Shown here one piece after another: positions 1 to 8,596 of a stretch of DNA of 64,000 bases. The DNA is from Antarcticimicrobium sediminis (lineage in GTDB: Bacteria; Pseudomonadota; Alphaproteobacteria; Rhodobacterales; Rhodobacteraceae). The stretch's first letter is position 1; the number at the start of each line of letters is the position of its first letter. The DNA is taken from assembly GCF_004348975.1 (NCBI RefSeq), contig NZ_SMFP01000012.1, forward strand, positions 1-64,000, read 5' to 3'. The position numbers and the translations under genes were made by a program. The notes under the pieces are model-generated. The model was not told where the DNA came from and did not search any database. It worked only from the letters and a program-made list of their open reading frames with translations.

Positions 1-70
1 AGGCGAACCTTTCGATATAATTCCACGGTATAGATCTCCTCGCCCTCCCTGCTGCCGCACGAAGGGAAAA

Positions 71-681
71 GTGGCCGGATTTTACTCCGCCCGCAGCAGG
101 ACTATCCCACCGCTACCGTGGCCCAATTTTGCACCGCCGTTCTCAGCAGTCGCTATCACGCTGTTTTGTGCATTCCCGTTTCGGGTGGCCGACACGGCCA
201 TGCGGTTCGGAGAAGAAATTCTCTGGGATGGCACCGGGTATCGTTTCGATCTGGTGCTCTCCAAGAACCGCATGCCGTTTGCGGCGCCCATTCAGCCAGT
301 TTTTGGTCTTTTTTTATCGACCAGTTGATTCTGCAGGGGGCTGGTGTTGAGCATTTGCATGATTTGAGGGAGACCTGTTTTCGCCAGAAGCGCCCGCTGT
401 TTGTGACATATGATGGGAGCAAACCCCATCCGCGGTATGTCAGCTACCTCTGGGAGAGGGTGCTGGGAACAGGAAACCACGCTGCGCGGACAAAACTCCA
501 TGACGAATTTGCACGTCTTGGAAGCCGCGGTGTGGAACTGGCCATGCGTGCCTGCGGACAGCGCAGCGAGAAGACGGCCGAGGCCTACCGTACTAGAGCG
601 TTTCAGATGCTCAGCATCAACAGGGGGCATACTGACATGATCGGGGAGATCACACAGGAGGAATGGGAGGCGTTCTTCTGA
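71..681 (+). pseudogene. Degenerate tyrosine recombinase (integrase) remnant
   Basis: Two overlapping frames together read like the catalytic half of a phage/ICE-type site-specific recombinase. The first (about 71-328) contains RFGEEILWDGTGYRFDLVLS. The second (about 300-681) contains a HLHDLRE stretch, then HDEFARLGSRGVELAMRACG and QRSEKTAEAYRTRAF, where the last tyrosine is the likely nucleophile region. The frame changes near a run of T at about 309-315, and no intact N-terminal domain precedes it, so this is a broken gene cut by the window edge. The frame closes at a TGA at 679-681. It is not expected to make an active enzyme. The family call rests on pattern resemblance only and could be wrong in detail. 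Confidence 0.5.
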
Positions 682-786
682 CATGAACCGGACTAGTAAT
701 TCAGTTCCAAACCGTACTGATCTCCAAGGAGATGGACATGCACAATTTTGCCAATGCGGATGTTTCGCCATCTGACCGGTCAGATT

Positions 787-918
787 TCACCGCTCGCGAG
801 TGGCCGGCTGGATGGCCTCCATCGGGTTCAGGGCGTCGGTCTGCTTCCCGACGGGATCGAGGATGACGACCTCCTGCTCCAGGGCGCGGCGCGCGCGGGC
901 CGTTACTTTCGCACATCG
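787..918 (-). pseudogene. Possible scrap of a VirD4/TraG-type coupling protein
   Basis: A short minus-strand frame ending at a TGA (787-789) reads ALEQEVVILDPVGKQTDALN followed by PMEAI. This resembles the 'vvvLDPfg...lNPld' stretch of conjugative coupling proteins. It has no start codon, no Walker motifs and nothing similar on either side. It lies next to the recombinase remnant, which fits decayed mobile DNA. The rest of 682-956 shows no feature I can support. This is a weak call from about 40 residues. Confidence 0.2.
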
Positions 919-956
919 ATGCCGTCGGGGGGGGGAGTCACAGCATCAAAGCCTCG

Positions 957-2120
957 TCAGGCAAGTTCAGTTTCCACAAGGCGACAGAAATAGCTGGCCG
1001 CTGCAGGGATGATTTCATCATTGAAATCATAATTTGGGTTGTGGGGGCTCGCGCCAGGACCTGCGCCGACGAAAAGGTAGTTTCCCGGAATTTTCTCCAT
1101 CAAAAAAGAGAAATCTTCGCTTCCTGGCATAGCTGGAAGATCGGTATGAACCTTGTCTTTACCCACCACATTACCGGCAACAGCGGCAGCAATATCTGTT
1201 GCTTCTGCGTCGTTCACTAGCGGCGCAAACGTATCAACGTATTCGACTTCGCTCGTGCCGCCATAGGAGTTGGCAACGCTTTGAATGATCGCCGTGAAAC
1301 GGTCTTTCATTTTGTTACCGACTACCGCATCGAAGTACCGAAAACAGCCCTTCAACGTTGCCTTGTCAGGGATAACATTGTGGCTATTTGTACCTGCATA
1401 GACATCCGTAAAGGACAGGATGCCTTTCTCCTCGGTGTCCAAATTACGCGACACGATACTTTGGGCTGTCAGCACAATGTTGCTGGCGATTTGCGTGGGG
1501 TCGATCGTCGCAGCTGGCATTGCCGCGTGGCCGCCTTTACCTTGTATCTTGATGGTAAAGAAAGTGCTGCCTGCCATAGCGCGCCCGTGACGCATATAGA
1601 CATGGCCAAACTCAAGCCCCGGAGCATTGTGGTAGGCATAGATGCGATCACAGGGAAACCGCTCAAACAAGCCATCGTTCAGCATCGCCAAAGCGCCGCC
1701 GAGCCCCTCTTCGGCGGGCTGAAAAATGAAATGAACAGTGCCTGAAAAATCCCGAGTCCGTGACATATGCGATGCAGCGGCCAGCAGGGTGGCGGTGTGC
1801 CCGTCATGTCCGCAAGCATGCATCACACCGGGCGTTTTAGACGCATAAACCTTGCCCGTTTCTTCCAGGATGGGCAGCGCGTCCATATCTGCTCGCAAAC
1901 CGATTGCGCGGTTCGACGCCCGTTTGCCACGCAACACGCCCACAACGCCCGTTTTGCCGACACAGGTATGCACCTCGTCGAAACCAAATTCATGGAGTTT
2001 GGTTTCGACCAACTCTGCGGCAAAGCTTTCTTCAAAGCCAATACCAGGGTTTTCATGCATAGCGCGCCGCCATGCTGCAAATTCATCTTTCTGTGCGACA
2101 ATCTCTTTAATCAATCCCAT
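957..2120 (-). CDS. M20 family metallo-amidohydrolase (HipO-like)
   Basis: Cytoplasmic zinc-dependent hydrolase of the M20D group, which cleaves N-acyl amino acids or similar amides (hippurate hydrolase, IAA-amino acid hydrolase, aminoacylase). The 387-residue length is normal. Visible motifs are LRADMDALPI (about 75-84), HACGHDGH (101-108) with the metal-binding Cys103 and His105, QPAEEG with Glu138, His164 in AYHNAP, GGHAAMP near His198, and a late SPHNPNYD histidine. The ATG at 2120 is preceded by AAGGTGACCCA. It is the last gene of a long minus-strand series, 44 bases after the second ABC ATPase gene, so it probably acts on what that transporter imports. The substrate cannot be read from sequence; an N-acylated amine or amino-sulfonate would fit the neighbours. 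Confidence 0.9.
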   Translation of the reverse strand: MGLIKEIVAQKDEFAAWRRAMHENPGIGFEESFAAELVETKLHEFGFDEVHTCVGKTGVVGVLRGKRASNRAIGLRADMDALPILEETGKVYASKTPGVMHACGHDGHTATLLAAASHMSRTRDFSGTVHFIFQPAEEGLGGALAMLNDGLFERFPCDRIYAYHNAPGLEFGHVYMRHGRAMAGSTFFTIKIQGKGGHAAMPAATIDPTQIASNIVLTAQSIVSRNLDTEEKGILSFTDVYAGTNSHNVIPDKATLKGCFRYFDAVVGNKMKDRFTAIIQSVANSYGGTSEVEYVDTFAPLVNDAEATDIAAAVAGNVVGKDKVHTDLPAMPGSEDFSFLMEKIPGNYLFVGAGPGASPHNPNYDFNDEIIPAAASYFCRLVETELA

Positions 2121-2164
2121 TGGGTCACCTTACTCTATCATTCATAAATTATTGCATTGTGAGA

Positions 2165-3193
2165 CTATGGTGGTGTCCCTGGAGTTGATGTGACTTTGTT
2201 CTTCGGCCTTTGCTTGGCCGCAAGTTCGGCCAACGGTGGGGTGAGCGTTTCGGAAAAATGGCAGGCGACGCGATGTTTGCCCGCGACTTTCGTCAGTTCT
2301 GGCCGCTTGGTTACACAAATGTTCTGCGCAAACGGGCAGCGTCCGGCGAACCGACACCCCTTGGGCGGGTTGATCGGCGAGGGCGGTTCTCCCGACACGG
2401 TAAAGCGATCACGATCACGATCACGGTCATCCGGTGACAGGGCGGCGGCCATCAGGGACCACGTATAGGGGTGCTTGGCATTGGCAAAAATCTCGGCCAC
2501 GGGCCCGGTTTCCACGAACTCCCCCAGATACATCACCGCGACATGGGTGCAGATGTTTTGTACCACGGCCAGATCGTGACTGATAAAGACATAGGTCAGT
2601 TTCTTGTCGCGCTGCAGCCCCTTCAACAGGTTCAGGATCTGAGCCTGAATGGCCACATCCAGCGCACTGACCGGTTCGTCACAGACCACGACGCGCGGCT
2701 CGGTCACCATCGCGCGGGCGATGCACAGACGTTGGCGCTGGCCACCCGAGAACTGGTGCGGAAACAGCCGTTTCGCATCAGGGTGCAGGCCCACCGCGGC
2801 GAACATTTCGTCCACCTTGGCCTCGCGCTCTGCCTTGGTTCCGATCCCCATGAGGTCCAGCGGTTCGCGCACGGCCTGACCTGCACGTAGACGCGGATTG
2901 AGCGAGGAAAACGGGTCCTGAAACACCATCTGGATGGTCTTGCGCGCAAGGCGCAGGCTTTCACCCTGCAATCCTGACAGGTTGTGATCGCCCAACCGCA
3001 TCGCGCCCTCGACCGGATCAACCAGCCGCATCAACGCCTGCGCCGTGGTCGATTTGCCCGATCCAGATTCCCCGACGATGCCAAAGCTCGCGCCCTCATC
3101 AACCGAGAAGCTGACGCCATCCACGGCACGAACGCTCTGGCCGCTGGCCAGCGGGAAATGGACCTTCAGATTTTCGACTTCCAACAGTCTCAT
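2165..3193 (-). CDS. Oligopeptide/dipeptide-type ABC transporter ATPase, DppF/OppF-like
   Basis: Second ATPase subunit of a peptide/nickel/opine-class importer, 342 residues. Walker A is GESGSGKST (41-49), the Q-loop is in FQDPFSSLNP, the signature is FSGGQRQR (148-155), Walker B is VVVCDEPVSALD (168-179) and the switch histidine is His206. The C-terminal extension with CRFAGRCPFAQNIC is typical of the oligopeptide-class ATPases, whose cysteines can hold an Fe-S cluster. I start at MRLLEV (3193) because its ATG overlaps the stop of the preceding ATPase (ATGA). The open frame upstream to 3586 is only a shadow of that gene. It works with the other ATPase, two permeases and a binding protein in the same operon. 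Confidence 0.92.
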   Translation of the reverse strand: MRLLEVENLKVHFPLASGQSVRAVDGVSFSVDEGASFGIVGESGSGKSTTAQALMRLVDPVEGAMRLGDHNLSGLQGESLRLARKTIQMVFQDPFSSLNPRLRAGQAVREPLDLMGIGTKAEREAKVDEMFAAVGLHPDAKRLFPHQFSGGQRQRLCIARAMVTEPRVVVCDEPVSALDVAIQAQILNLLKGLQRDKKLTYVFISHDLAVVQNICTHVAVMYLGEFVETGPVAEIFANAKHPYTWSLMAAALSPDDRDRDRDRFTVSGEPPSPINPPKGCRFAGRCPFAQNICVTKRPELTKVAGKHRVACHFSETLTPPLAELAAKQRPKNKVTSTPGTPP

Positions 3194-4188
3194 ACGTAGA
3201 CCTCTTCCTTGGCATGCCAGCACAGGGCGGATTGGTTGGGGCCGACCGCAACGGGCAAGGGCGCCTCGGTGGTGCAGCGGGTGTCGGCCAGTGGGCATCG
3301 TGGGGCGAACCGGCACGCCTTGGGAAACCGGCCCAACGGCGGAACCATGCCGGGGATTTCGCCCAGCGTGCCCGCCTCTGGCAACCGTGCCGCCGCGCCC
3401 AGACGCAGGCGGGGGGTGCAGGACATCAGCCCGCGGGTGTAGGGGTGCGCCGGGTGGTCGAGGATATCGGCCACCGGCCCGGTCTCGATCGACTTGCCTG
3501 CATAGAACACCGCGACCTCGTCGGCCATATCCGCGACCGCGCCCAGATCGTGGGTGATCAGCATGATGGCGGTGTCGGTATTGCACTGTAGATCGCGCAA
3601 CAGTCCAAAGATCTGGGCCTGAACGGTCACGTCCAGCGCGGTGGTGGGTTCGTCCGCAATGATGACCTTGGGCCGACAGGCAAGCGCGATGGCGATCATC
3701 ACCCGTTGCCGCATTCCGCCGGACAACTCGTGGGGATAGGCGGCCAGACGTTCCTCGGGCGAGGGGATCTGGACGGCGCGCAGGGTCTCTAGCGCGATCT
3801 CCCGCGCCTCTGTGGCGGACTTCCCCTGATGTAACTCGACCACTTCCGCGATCTGACGCTCGACGGTGAGCAGCGGGTTGAGAGAGGTCATGGGTTCTTG
3901 GAAAATCATCGAAATCGTATTGCCGCGCAATTGGCGCAGGCGGTTGGGTTTGACCGTGGTCAATTCCTCGTCGCCCAATCGGATGGAGCCACCGGCGATC
4001 CGGAACCGGTCGGGCAGCAGGCCCATGGTCGCGAGCGCGGTCATCGACTTGCCACAGCCCGATTCACCGACCACGCCCAGCGTCTTGCCGGGGTAAAGGT
4101 CAAGCGACACGCCATCCAGAACCCGGTGAACCGCCGATCCGGTGTCGACTTCGACGATCAGGTCACGAACTGACAGAATAGGTTGCAT
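3190..4188 (-). CDS. Oligopeptide/dipeptide-type ABC transporter ATPase, DppD/OppD-like
   Basis: First ATPase subunit of the importer, 332 residues. Walker [10 protein letters not shown] lies at 41-49, the signature is LSGGMRQR, Walker B is [12 protein letters not shown], and the switch region is [14 protein letters not shown]. The C-terminal region contains [14 protein letters not shown], the oligopeptide-ABC cysteine cluster. Its ATG overlaps the stop of the upstream permease by one base (TGATG), and its own stop overlaps the next ATG, so translation is coupled along the series. The ATPase pair energises uptake across the inner membrane. Confidence 0.92.
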   Translation of the reverse strand: MQPILSVRDLIVEVDTGSAVHRVLDGVSLDLYPGKTLGVVGESGCGKSMTALATMGLLPDRFRIAGGSIRLGDEELTTVKPNRLRQLRGNTISMIFQEPMTSLNPLLTVERQIAEVVELHQGKSATEAREIALETLRAVQIPSPEERLAAYPHELSGGMRQRVMIAIALACRPKVIIADEPTTALDVTVQAQIFGLLRDLQCNTDTAIMLITHDLGAVADMADEVAVFYAGKSIETGPVADILDHPAHPYTRGLMSCTPRLRLGAAARLPEAGTLGEIPGMVPPLGRFPKACRFAPRCPLADTRCTTEAPLPVAVGPNQSALCWHAKEEVYV

Positions 4189-5141
4189 CAGCGTCTCCGC
4201 AGTTTTGGGTTCAGGGCGTCGTTGATCCCGTCACCGACAAGGCTGATCGCCAGCACGGTGACGAAAATGGCGATGCCGGGCAGGGTCACTGTCCACCAGG
4301 CGTCCAGCAGGTAATTGCGGTTCTGGCCGATGATCAGGCCCCAGCTCATCACGTTCGGGTCGCCAAGCCCGAGAAAGGACAGGCCGGCCTCGAACAGGAT
4401 GGCGGAGCCGACGGCGAGGCCGGCGGCAACGATCAGCGGGGGCAGGGCGGCAGGCAGGATCACCGCAAAGATGAGATAGGCATTCTTGGCCCCAGCCGTC
4501 CGGGCGGCGGCAACATAGTCGAGTTTGCGGATCCGCATGAATTCGGCACGCGCCAGTCGCGCGGTTTGCGGCCAACTCACGATCCCGATGGAGAGGATGA
4601 TCGTCAGCAGTTTTGCCCCAAAGACCGAGACCAACAGCATGGCGAGCAGCAGAGCCGGAAGGATCTGGAAGAATTCGGTCACTTTCATCAGCGCGGCATC
4701 GATCCAGCCGCCAAAGAAACCGGCGATGGACCCGATCAGAATGCCGATGACAACCGAGATGAACGCGGCGGAGGCGCCTACGGCAAGCGTGGCTTTGCCG
4801 CCCGTGACGATCCCCGCCAGGATATCGCGCCCGATATAATCGGTGCCCAGCGGCGCATAGTCGCCGCCCGGTGGGGCAAAGGGCATATCCACCATTTCAT
4901 AAGGATCCACGCCATAGAAAAACGGCCCGATAAACGTCAGCGCGAACATCGCGATCAGCAGCACCAGCCCAAGGATCGCGGATTGGTTGCGGGCAAAGGC
5001 GCGGGCGAACTCGGTCACCGGATGCGCGGGTTTTTGCGGCACTTCCATGCCTTTGTCTGGCATCGGCTGTCGGGGCTGGCGCGCGGGGCTTTGGGCGGGA
5101 TCGGTCACGGCGATGTCGGGCTCCATGGTCGCGTCGGTCAT
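4188..5141 (-). CDS. ABC transporter permease, DppC/OppC-like
   Basis: Inner-membrane permease of 317 residues. A cytoplasmic N-terminal tail rich in Pro/Gln is followed by a first membrane segment (AILGLVLLIAMFALTFIGPF) and about five more. The binding-protein-dependent permease loop shows AARTAGAKN, and the late EAGLSFLGLGDP pattern is characteristic of DppC/OppC proteins. The start overlaps the end of the DppB-like gene by four bases (ATGA). It forms the channel with the DppB-like protein. No sign of damage. Confidence 0.92.
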   Translation of the reverse strand: MTDATMEPDIAVTDPAQSPARQPRQPMPDKGMEVPQKPAHPVTEFARAFARNQSAILGLVLLIAMFALTFIGPFFYGVDPYEMVDMPFAPPGGDYAPLGTDYIGRDILAGIVTGGKATLAVGASAAFISVVIGILIGSIAGFFGGWIDAALMKVTEFFQILPALLLAMLLVSVFGAKLLTIILSIGIVSWPQTARLARAEFMRIRKLDYVAAARTAGAKNAYLIFAVILPAALPPLIVAAGLAVGSAILFEAGLSFLGLGDPNVMSWGLIIGQNRNYLLDAWWTVTLPGIAIFVTVLAISLVGDGINDALNPKLRRR

Positions 5142-6142
5142 TGGGTGGCTTCCTTGGTCTTGCGCGGTGCGGGTTTGCGGCGCCCGCCGATCCGGGGGTC
5201 AATCTTGCCATAGGCAAGGTCGGTCAGAAGGTTGGCGACCACCACGATCACGGCCGAGAAAAACAGAATGGCCAAAAGCGTCGGATAATCGCGGCGAAGG
5301 ATGCTTTCATAGGCAAGTCGCCCCAGACCCGGCCAGTTGAACACCGTTTCAACAAGCGTCGCCCCGGCCAGAAGCTGGCCCATCTGCAGGCCCAGCATCG
5401 TGACCACGGGAATGATGCCATTGCGCAGCGCGTGACCATAGATCACCTGCCGCTCGGATAAGCCCTTGGCGCGTGCGGTGCGAATGTAATCCGCCCCCAG
5501 CACGTCCAGCATCGAGGCCCGCGACAGCCGCGAGTACAGCGCGATGTAGACGGAGGACAGTGTGACAGCGGGCAAAACCAGATGATGCGCGACGTCGAGG
5601 ATATATCCGAAAACGCCTTGCACGCCGCGGATGCTGGTCATACCCGAGACCGGGAAAATCGGCCAGACCGAGGAGAACAGGATCAAAAGCATCAATCCGG
5701 TCCAGAACACGGGGGCGGAATATCCGGCGAGGGAAAACAGCGTCACAAAGTGGCTCAGCAGCCCTTTGGGATGGCGCGCAGAAAAAATGCCCAGAAAGGT
5801 CCCGAGCACGACTGCAATCGTCATCGAGGCGAGCATCAGAAGCACGGTGGCGGGCAGGCGTTGCAGGATCAGTGAAAGAACCGGTTGGTTATAATAGATA
5901 GACAGGCCGAAATCGCCGGTCACGATCTTTCCCACATAGATTGCAAGTTGCACCAGAACGGGTTTGTCCAACCCGTATTCGGCTCGCATCTGGGCGACCA
6001 GTTCTTCGGATGCACCGCCCATTTCGCCAACGATCACCTCGACCGGGTCACCGGGGGCGAACTGGATGAGTAGAAAATTCAGCGCGACCACCGCGAACAA
6101 GAGCCCCACGACCGAGGCAAGTTTTGAGAGGAGGGTTTTCAT
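5138..6142 (-). CDS. ABC transporter permease, DppB/OppB-like
   Basis: Inner-membrane permease of 334 residues. The N-terminal segment LLSKLASVVGLLFAVVALNF, the motif QFAPGDPVE and the loop YIRTARAKGLSERQV are typical of DppB/OppB. I choose the ATG at 6142 (MKTLLS) because AAAGGAC lies nine bases upstream; the longer frame to 6169 has no such site and adds nine unconserved residues. It pairs with the DppC-like protein encoded next. A strong hairpin separates it from the binding-protein gene, so the permeases may be made at lower level than the binding protein. Confidence 0.92.
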   Translation of the reverse strand: MKTLLSKLASVVGLLFAVVALNFLLIQFAPGDPVEVIVGEMGGASEELVAQMRAEYGLDKPVLVQLAIYVGKIVTGDFGLSIYYNQPVLSLILQRLPATVLLMLASMTIAVVLGTFLGIFSARHPKGLLSHFVTLFSLAGYSAPVFWTGLMLLILFSSVWPIFPVSGMTSIRGVQGVFGYILDVAHHLVLPAVTLSSVYIALYSRLSRASMLDVLGADYIRTARAKGLSERQVIYGHALRNGIIPVVTMLGLQMGQLLAGATLVETVFNWPGLGRLAYESILRRDYPTLLAILFFSAVIVVVANLLTDLAYGKIDPRIGGRRKPAPRKTKEATQ

Positions 6143-6198
6143 CGGCTGTCGTCCTTTTGACTGCGGCATATCCGGGGGGCAGCGCGGCGGTTATGGTC

Positions 6199-6225
6199 CA
6201 CCGCGCGGCAGGGGGCCGCGCGGTG
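6199..6225 (-). terminator. Intercistronic hairpin between binding-protein and permease genes
   Basis: Perfect 11-bp GC-only-like stem: CACCGCGCGGC at 6199-6209 pairs with GCCGCGCGGTG at 6215-6225 around a five-base loop. It lies in the 106-base gap between the solute-binding-protein stop and the DppB-like start. No T-tract follows, so it is more likely an attenuator or an RNA-stability element than a full terminator. Such hairpins commonly raise binding-protein levels over permease levels. Confidence 0.6.
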
Positions 6226-6248
6226 AGTATTGGGCAGATCGGGTTGGA

Positions 6249-7811
6249 TTATTCAGTCCAATGCAGGTCCAGCCAAGGCGAGGCGGGCCCCCAGATCGTG
6301 GTCGGCAAACCCTCCAATGTGTCTTTGTAGGCGAGAGAATAGGGGAGATCCGACAGATAGAGGATCGGCGCATCGCCGACGACAATCTGCTGGAATTCCT
6401 TGTACAGCGCGGCCCGTTTCGTCAGATCGGTCTCGATCGCAGCCTGTTCCAAAAGCTCGTCCACACGCGCGTTGGAGTATTGTTGGGTGTTTGACCAGAT
6501 CACGCCGGGGCGGATGTTCGAGGTCATATAGGTGCGGTTCACACCGATCACCGGATCCCCCCAATTGAACACCGCGTCTTGCGTCATGTCGAAGTCATAG
6601 GACGAGATCCGCTGCGCCCATGTCGGGAAGTCGGGCGAGGTGCGCACGTCGAGCTCGATCCCGACCTGCTTGAGTTGCGAACGCAGGTATTCGGCCAGAT
6701 TGCGACCGCCTTCGACGAAACCGGGGATATAGTCCACAGTCATCGAGAAGCGTTTGCCGTCCGCATCCTTGGTCATCCCGGCCTCGTCCAGCAGCGCTTC
6801 GGCTTTGGCGAGATCGAATGCATAGGCTTCCACCTCGTCGGTGGCGAGCGGCGAGGTCATGGTGATCGGCCCCATTGCATCATCCGCAAAGCCGCCCATG
6901 ATCCGTTTCAGGTAGAACTCCTTGTTGATCGCATAGCCGATGGCCTGGCGCACCTTGACGTTGTCGAACGGCGCCTTCTTGGTATTGAACGCCAGCCAGT
7001 TGATGGCCCCGATTGAATCGCCGCCTTCGTTGGTAACTGAAATCCCATCGGCCTTTTGCAGACGGGCAATGTCGCGCACACCGGCCATATAGGTCAGCAT
7101 GTCCACATCGCCACGCTCCATCGCGAGGACAAGGTTTGCGGGGTCGCTGAAGATCTGCACGATGATTTCATCAAGCATCGGTTTCCCGTCGATGAAGAAG
7201 TCGTCGTATTTCTCCAGCTTCAGATATTCGCCCTGACGGTATTCCACGAATTTGAACGGGCCGGACCCGATCGGGGCCAGGTTTGCCGGGTTTTGCTGAA
7301 TCGGGCCTTCGCCATAGATATGCTTGGGCAGGATCGGCATCAGCGCGGGGCTCATCGCTAGCATCAGTGCGGGGTGCGGGTGTGCCAGATTGATGATGGC
7401 CGTGGTGGCGTCGGGCGTATCGACCGAGGTAACCGGCGCGAGCATGGTTTTGAACGGGTGGTTTTCCTGGATCACCCCGATGGAGAAGGCGACATCTTCC
7501 GAGGTCACCGGCGTGCCATCGTGGAAGGTGGCATTTTCAACCAGATGCAGGGTCACGGCGAGACCGTCCTCTGACACCTCCCAGCTTTTCGCCAGATAGG
7601 GCTGCGCGTTCCAGTTCTCGTCATACATCAGCGGCGAGGCAAAGATCTGGGTTGAGGGCATGGCTGTGGCGATACCCGACTGAATCGCGCCGTTGAAATG
7701 GCGCGGAACCTCGCCCGAGCCGACCAGCAGCGATTGCTGTGCCATCGCAGAGGTTGCCATGAGGGCGAGGCCAGCCAAGGCCCCGAATGCGGTTTTGCGA
7801 AAGTGTTTCAA
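6249..7811 (-). CDS. Periplasmic solute-binding protein, extracellular family 5 (DppA/OppA-like)
   Basis: Binding protein of 520 residues for the adjacent Dpp/Opp-type importer. It begins with a clear Sec signal peptide (KHFRK, then AFGALAGLALMATSAMA, cleavage before QQ). Family 5 landmarks follow: SPLMYDENWNAQPYLAKSWE, FHDGTPVTSEDVAFSI, and VRQAIGYAINKE. I start at a TTG (7811) with CAGGGAAA six bases upstream; no in-frame ATG gives a signal peptide, and the frame upstream to 8447 is antisense to the exporter gene. The ligand could be a di- or oligopeptide or a peptide-like amide; the catabolic neighbours favour an amide. Confidence 0.9.
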   Translation of the reverse strand: MKHFRKTAFGALAGLALMATSAMAQQSLLVGSGEVPRHFNGAIQSGIATAMPSTQIFASPLMYDENWNAQPYLAKSWEVSEDGLAVTLHLVENATFHDGTPVTSEDVAFSIGVIQENHPFKTMLAPVTSVDTPDATTAIINLAHPHPALMLAMSPALMPILPKHIYGEGPIQQNPANLAPIGSGPFKFVEYRQGEYLKLEKYDDFFIDGKPMLDEIIVQIFSDPANLVLAMERGDVDMLTYMAGVRDIARLQKADGISVTNEGGDSIGAINWLAFNTKKAPFDNVKVRQAIGYAINKEFYLKRIMGGFADDAMGPITMTSPLATDEVEAYAFDLAKAEALLDEAGMTKDADGKRFSMTVDYIPGFVEGGRNLAEYLRSQLKQVGIELDVRTSPDFPTWAQRISSYDFDMTQDAVFNWGDPVIGVNRTYMTSNIRPGVIWSNTQQYSNARVDELLEQAAIETDLTKRAALYKEFQQIVVGDAPILYLSDLPYSLAYKDTLEGLPTTIWGPASPWLDLHWTE

Positions 7812-7867
7812 GTTGTTTCCCTGTCGTTGTTTTATGGTTGGGTTGGCACGTGAGTGGTGGTTTCGGG

Positions 7868-8596
7868 TCAAAGGTATGCGGCGAGCCCCCGCAGGCCGGT
7901 CGCAATCGCGGTGAAGGCGAGCAGCACACTGGCGGCGGTGCGATAGCCGCCTTCCCCCAATCGGGTGAACATCCTGCCCCCGGCCCATGTCCCGATCAGC
8001 AATGCGGGAAGGGCGGAGACGGCGAGGATTACGGTCGAGCGATCCAGACGGTCGGCGATCAACAAGCCGGGCAGCGTCATCAGCGAGGTGATGAAGAAGA
8101 ACACCATCAGAGACGCGCGGGTGGCCACCGCCCCGCTTGCGCGGCCCAGAAAATAGGCAATCGCAGGTGGCCCCGGCATGGCGGCAAGGCCCGAGAACAC
8201 CCCCGACAACATCCCGGCAATCAAGGCCGGGGTGCGGTTCGGTGGCAGTTGGACCCGTGCCAGAAGGGCCGCCAAACCGGCAAATACGACCAGCGCCAGA
8301 ACGATGCGCATGGCATCGGGCGACAATTGCGTCAGTGCGACGACGCCGATCGGTGTGCCGACCAGCGCCCCGATCGACAGCAGCACCAAGGCTTGCCGAT
8401 CCATGAACGCGCGCATGGTCACGACATCGCGCAGGCCGACGAGGCACTGCAGCGTGATCGCAATGGCCACGGCACGGGCGGGGGCAACCACAAGGCTCAT
8501 CGCCGGAACGGCTGCGAGGGCAAAGCCAAACCCCGTGAGCCCCCGCAAAACCGCTGCAAAAAAGACTGCTGCGCTTATGATCAGCGTCAGCATCAT
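7868..8596 (-). CDS. TauE/SafE family membrane exporter
   Basis: Integral membrane protein of 242 residues with about eight hydrophobic segments and the family hallmark GLTGFGFALAAVPAMSLVV near the N-terminus, repeated in weaker form in the second half (AMPGPPAIAYFLG). Members named in the literature export sulfonates or sulfite: sulfoacetate for SafE, sulfite for TauE. Its ATG overlaps the end of the aldehyde dehydrogenase gene, so the two are translated together. That pairing, next to a taurine-type aminotransferase, suggests export of the acid made by the dehydrogenase. The family is broad and the substrate is inferred from context. Confidence 0.88.
   Translation of the reverse strand: MMLTLIISAAVFFAAVLRGLTGFGFALAAVPAMSLVVAPARAVAIAITLQCLVGLRDVVTMRAFMDRQALVLLSIGALVGTPIGVVALTQLSPDAMRIVLALVVFAGLAALLARVQLPPNRTPALIAGMLSGVFSGLAAMPGPPAIAYFLGRASGAVATRASLMVFFFITSLMTLPGLLIADRLDRSTVILAVSALPALLIGTWAGGRMFTRLGEGGYRTAASVLLAFTAIATGLRGLAAYL

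Noticed and set aside
3194-3586. N-terminal extension of the DppF-like ATPase
   Set aside because: The extra 131 residues are Arg/Pro/Gly-rich antisense-frame text of the neighbouring ATPase gene; the ATG at 3193 overlaps the upstream stop and begins the normal family N-terminus.
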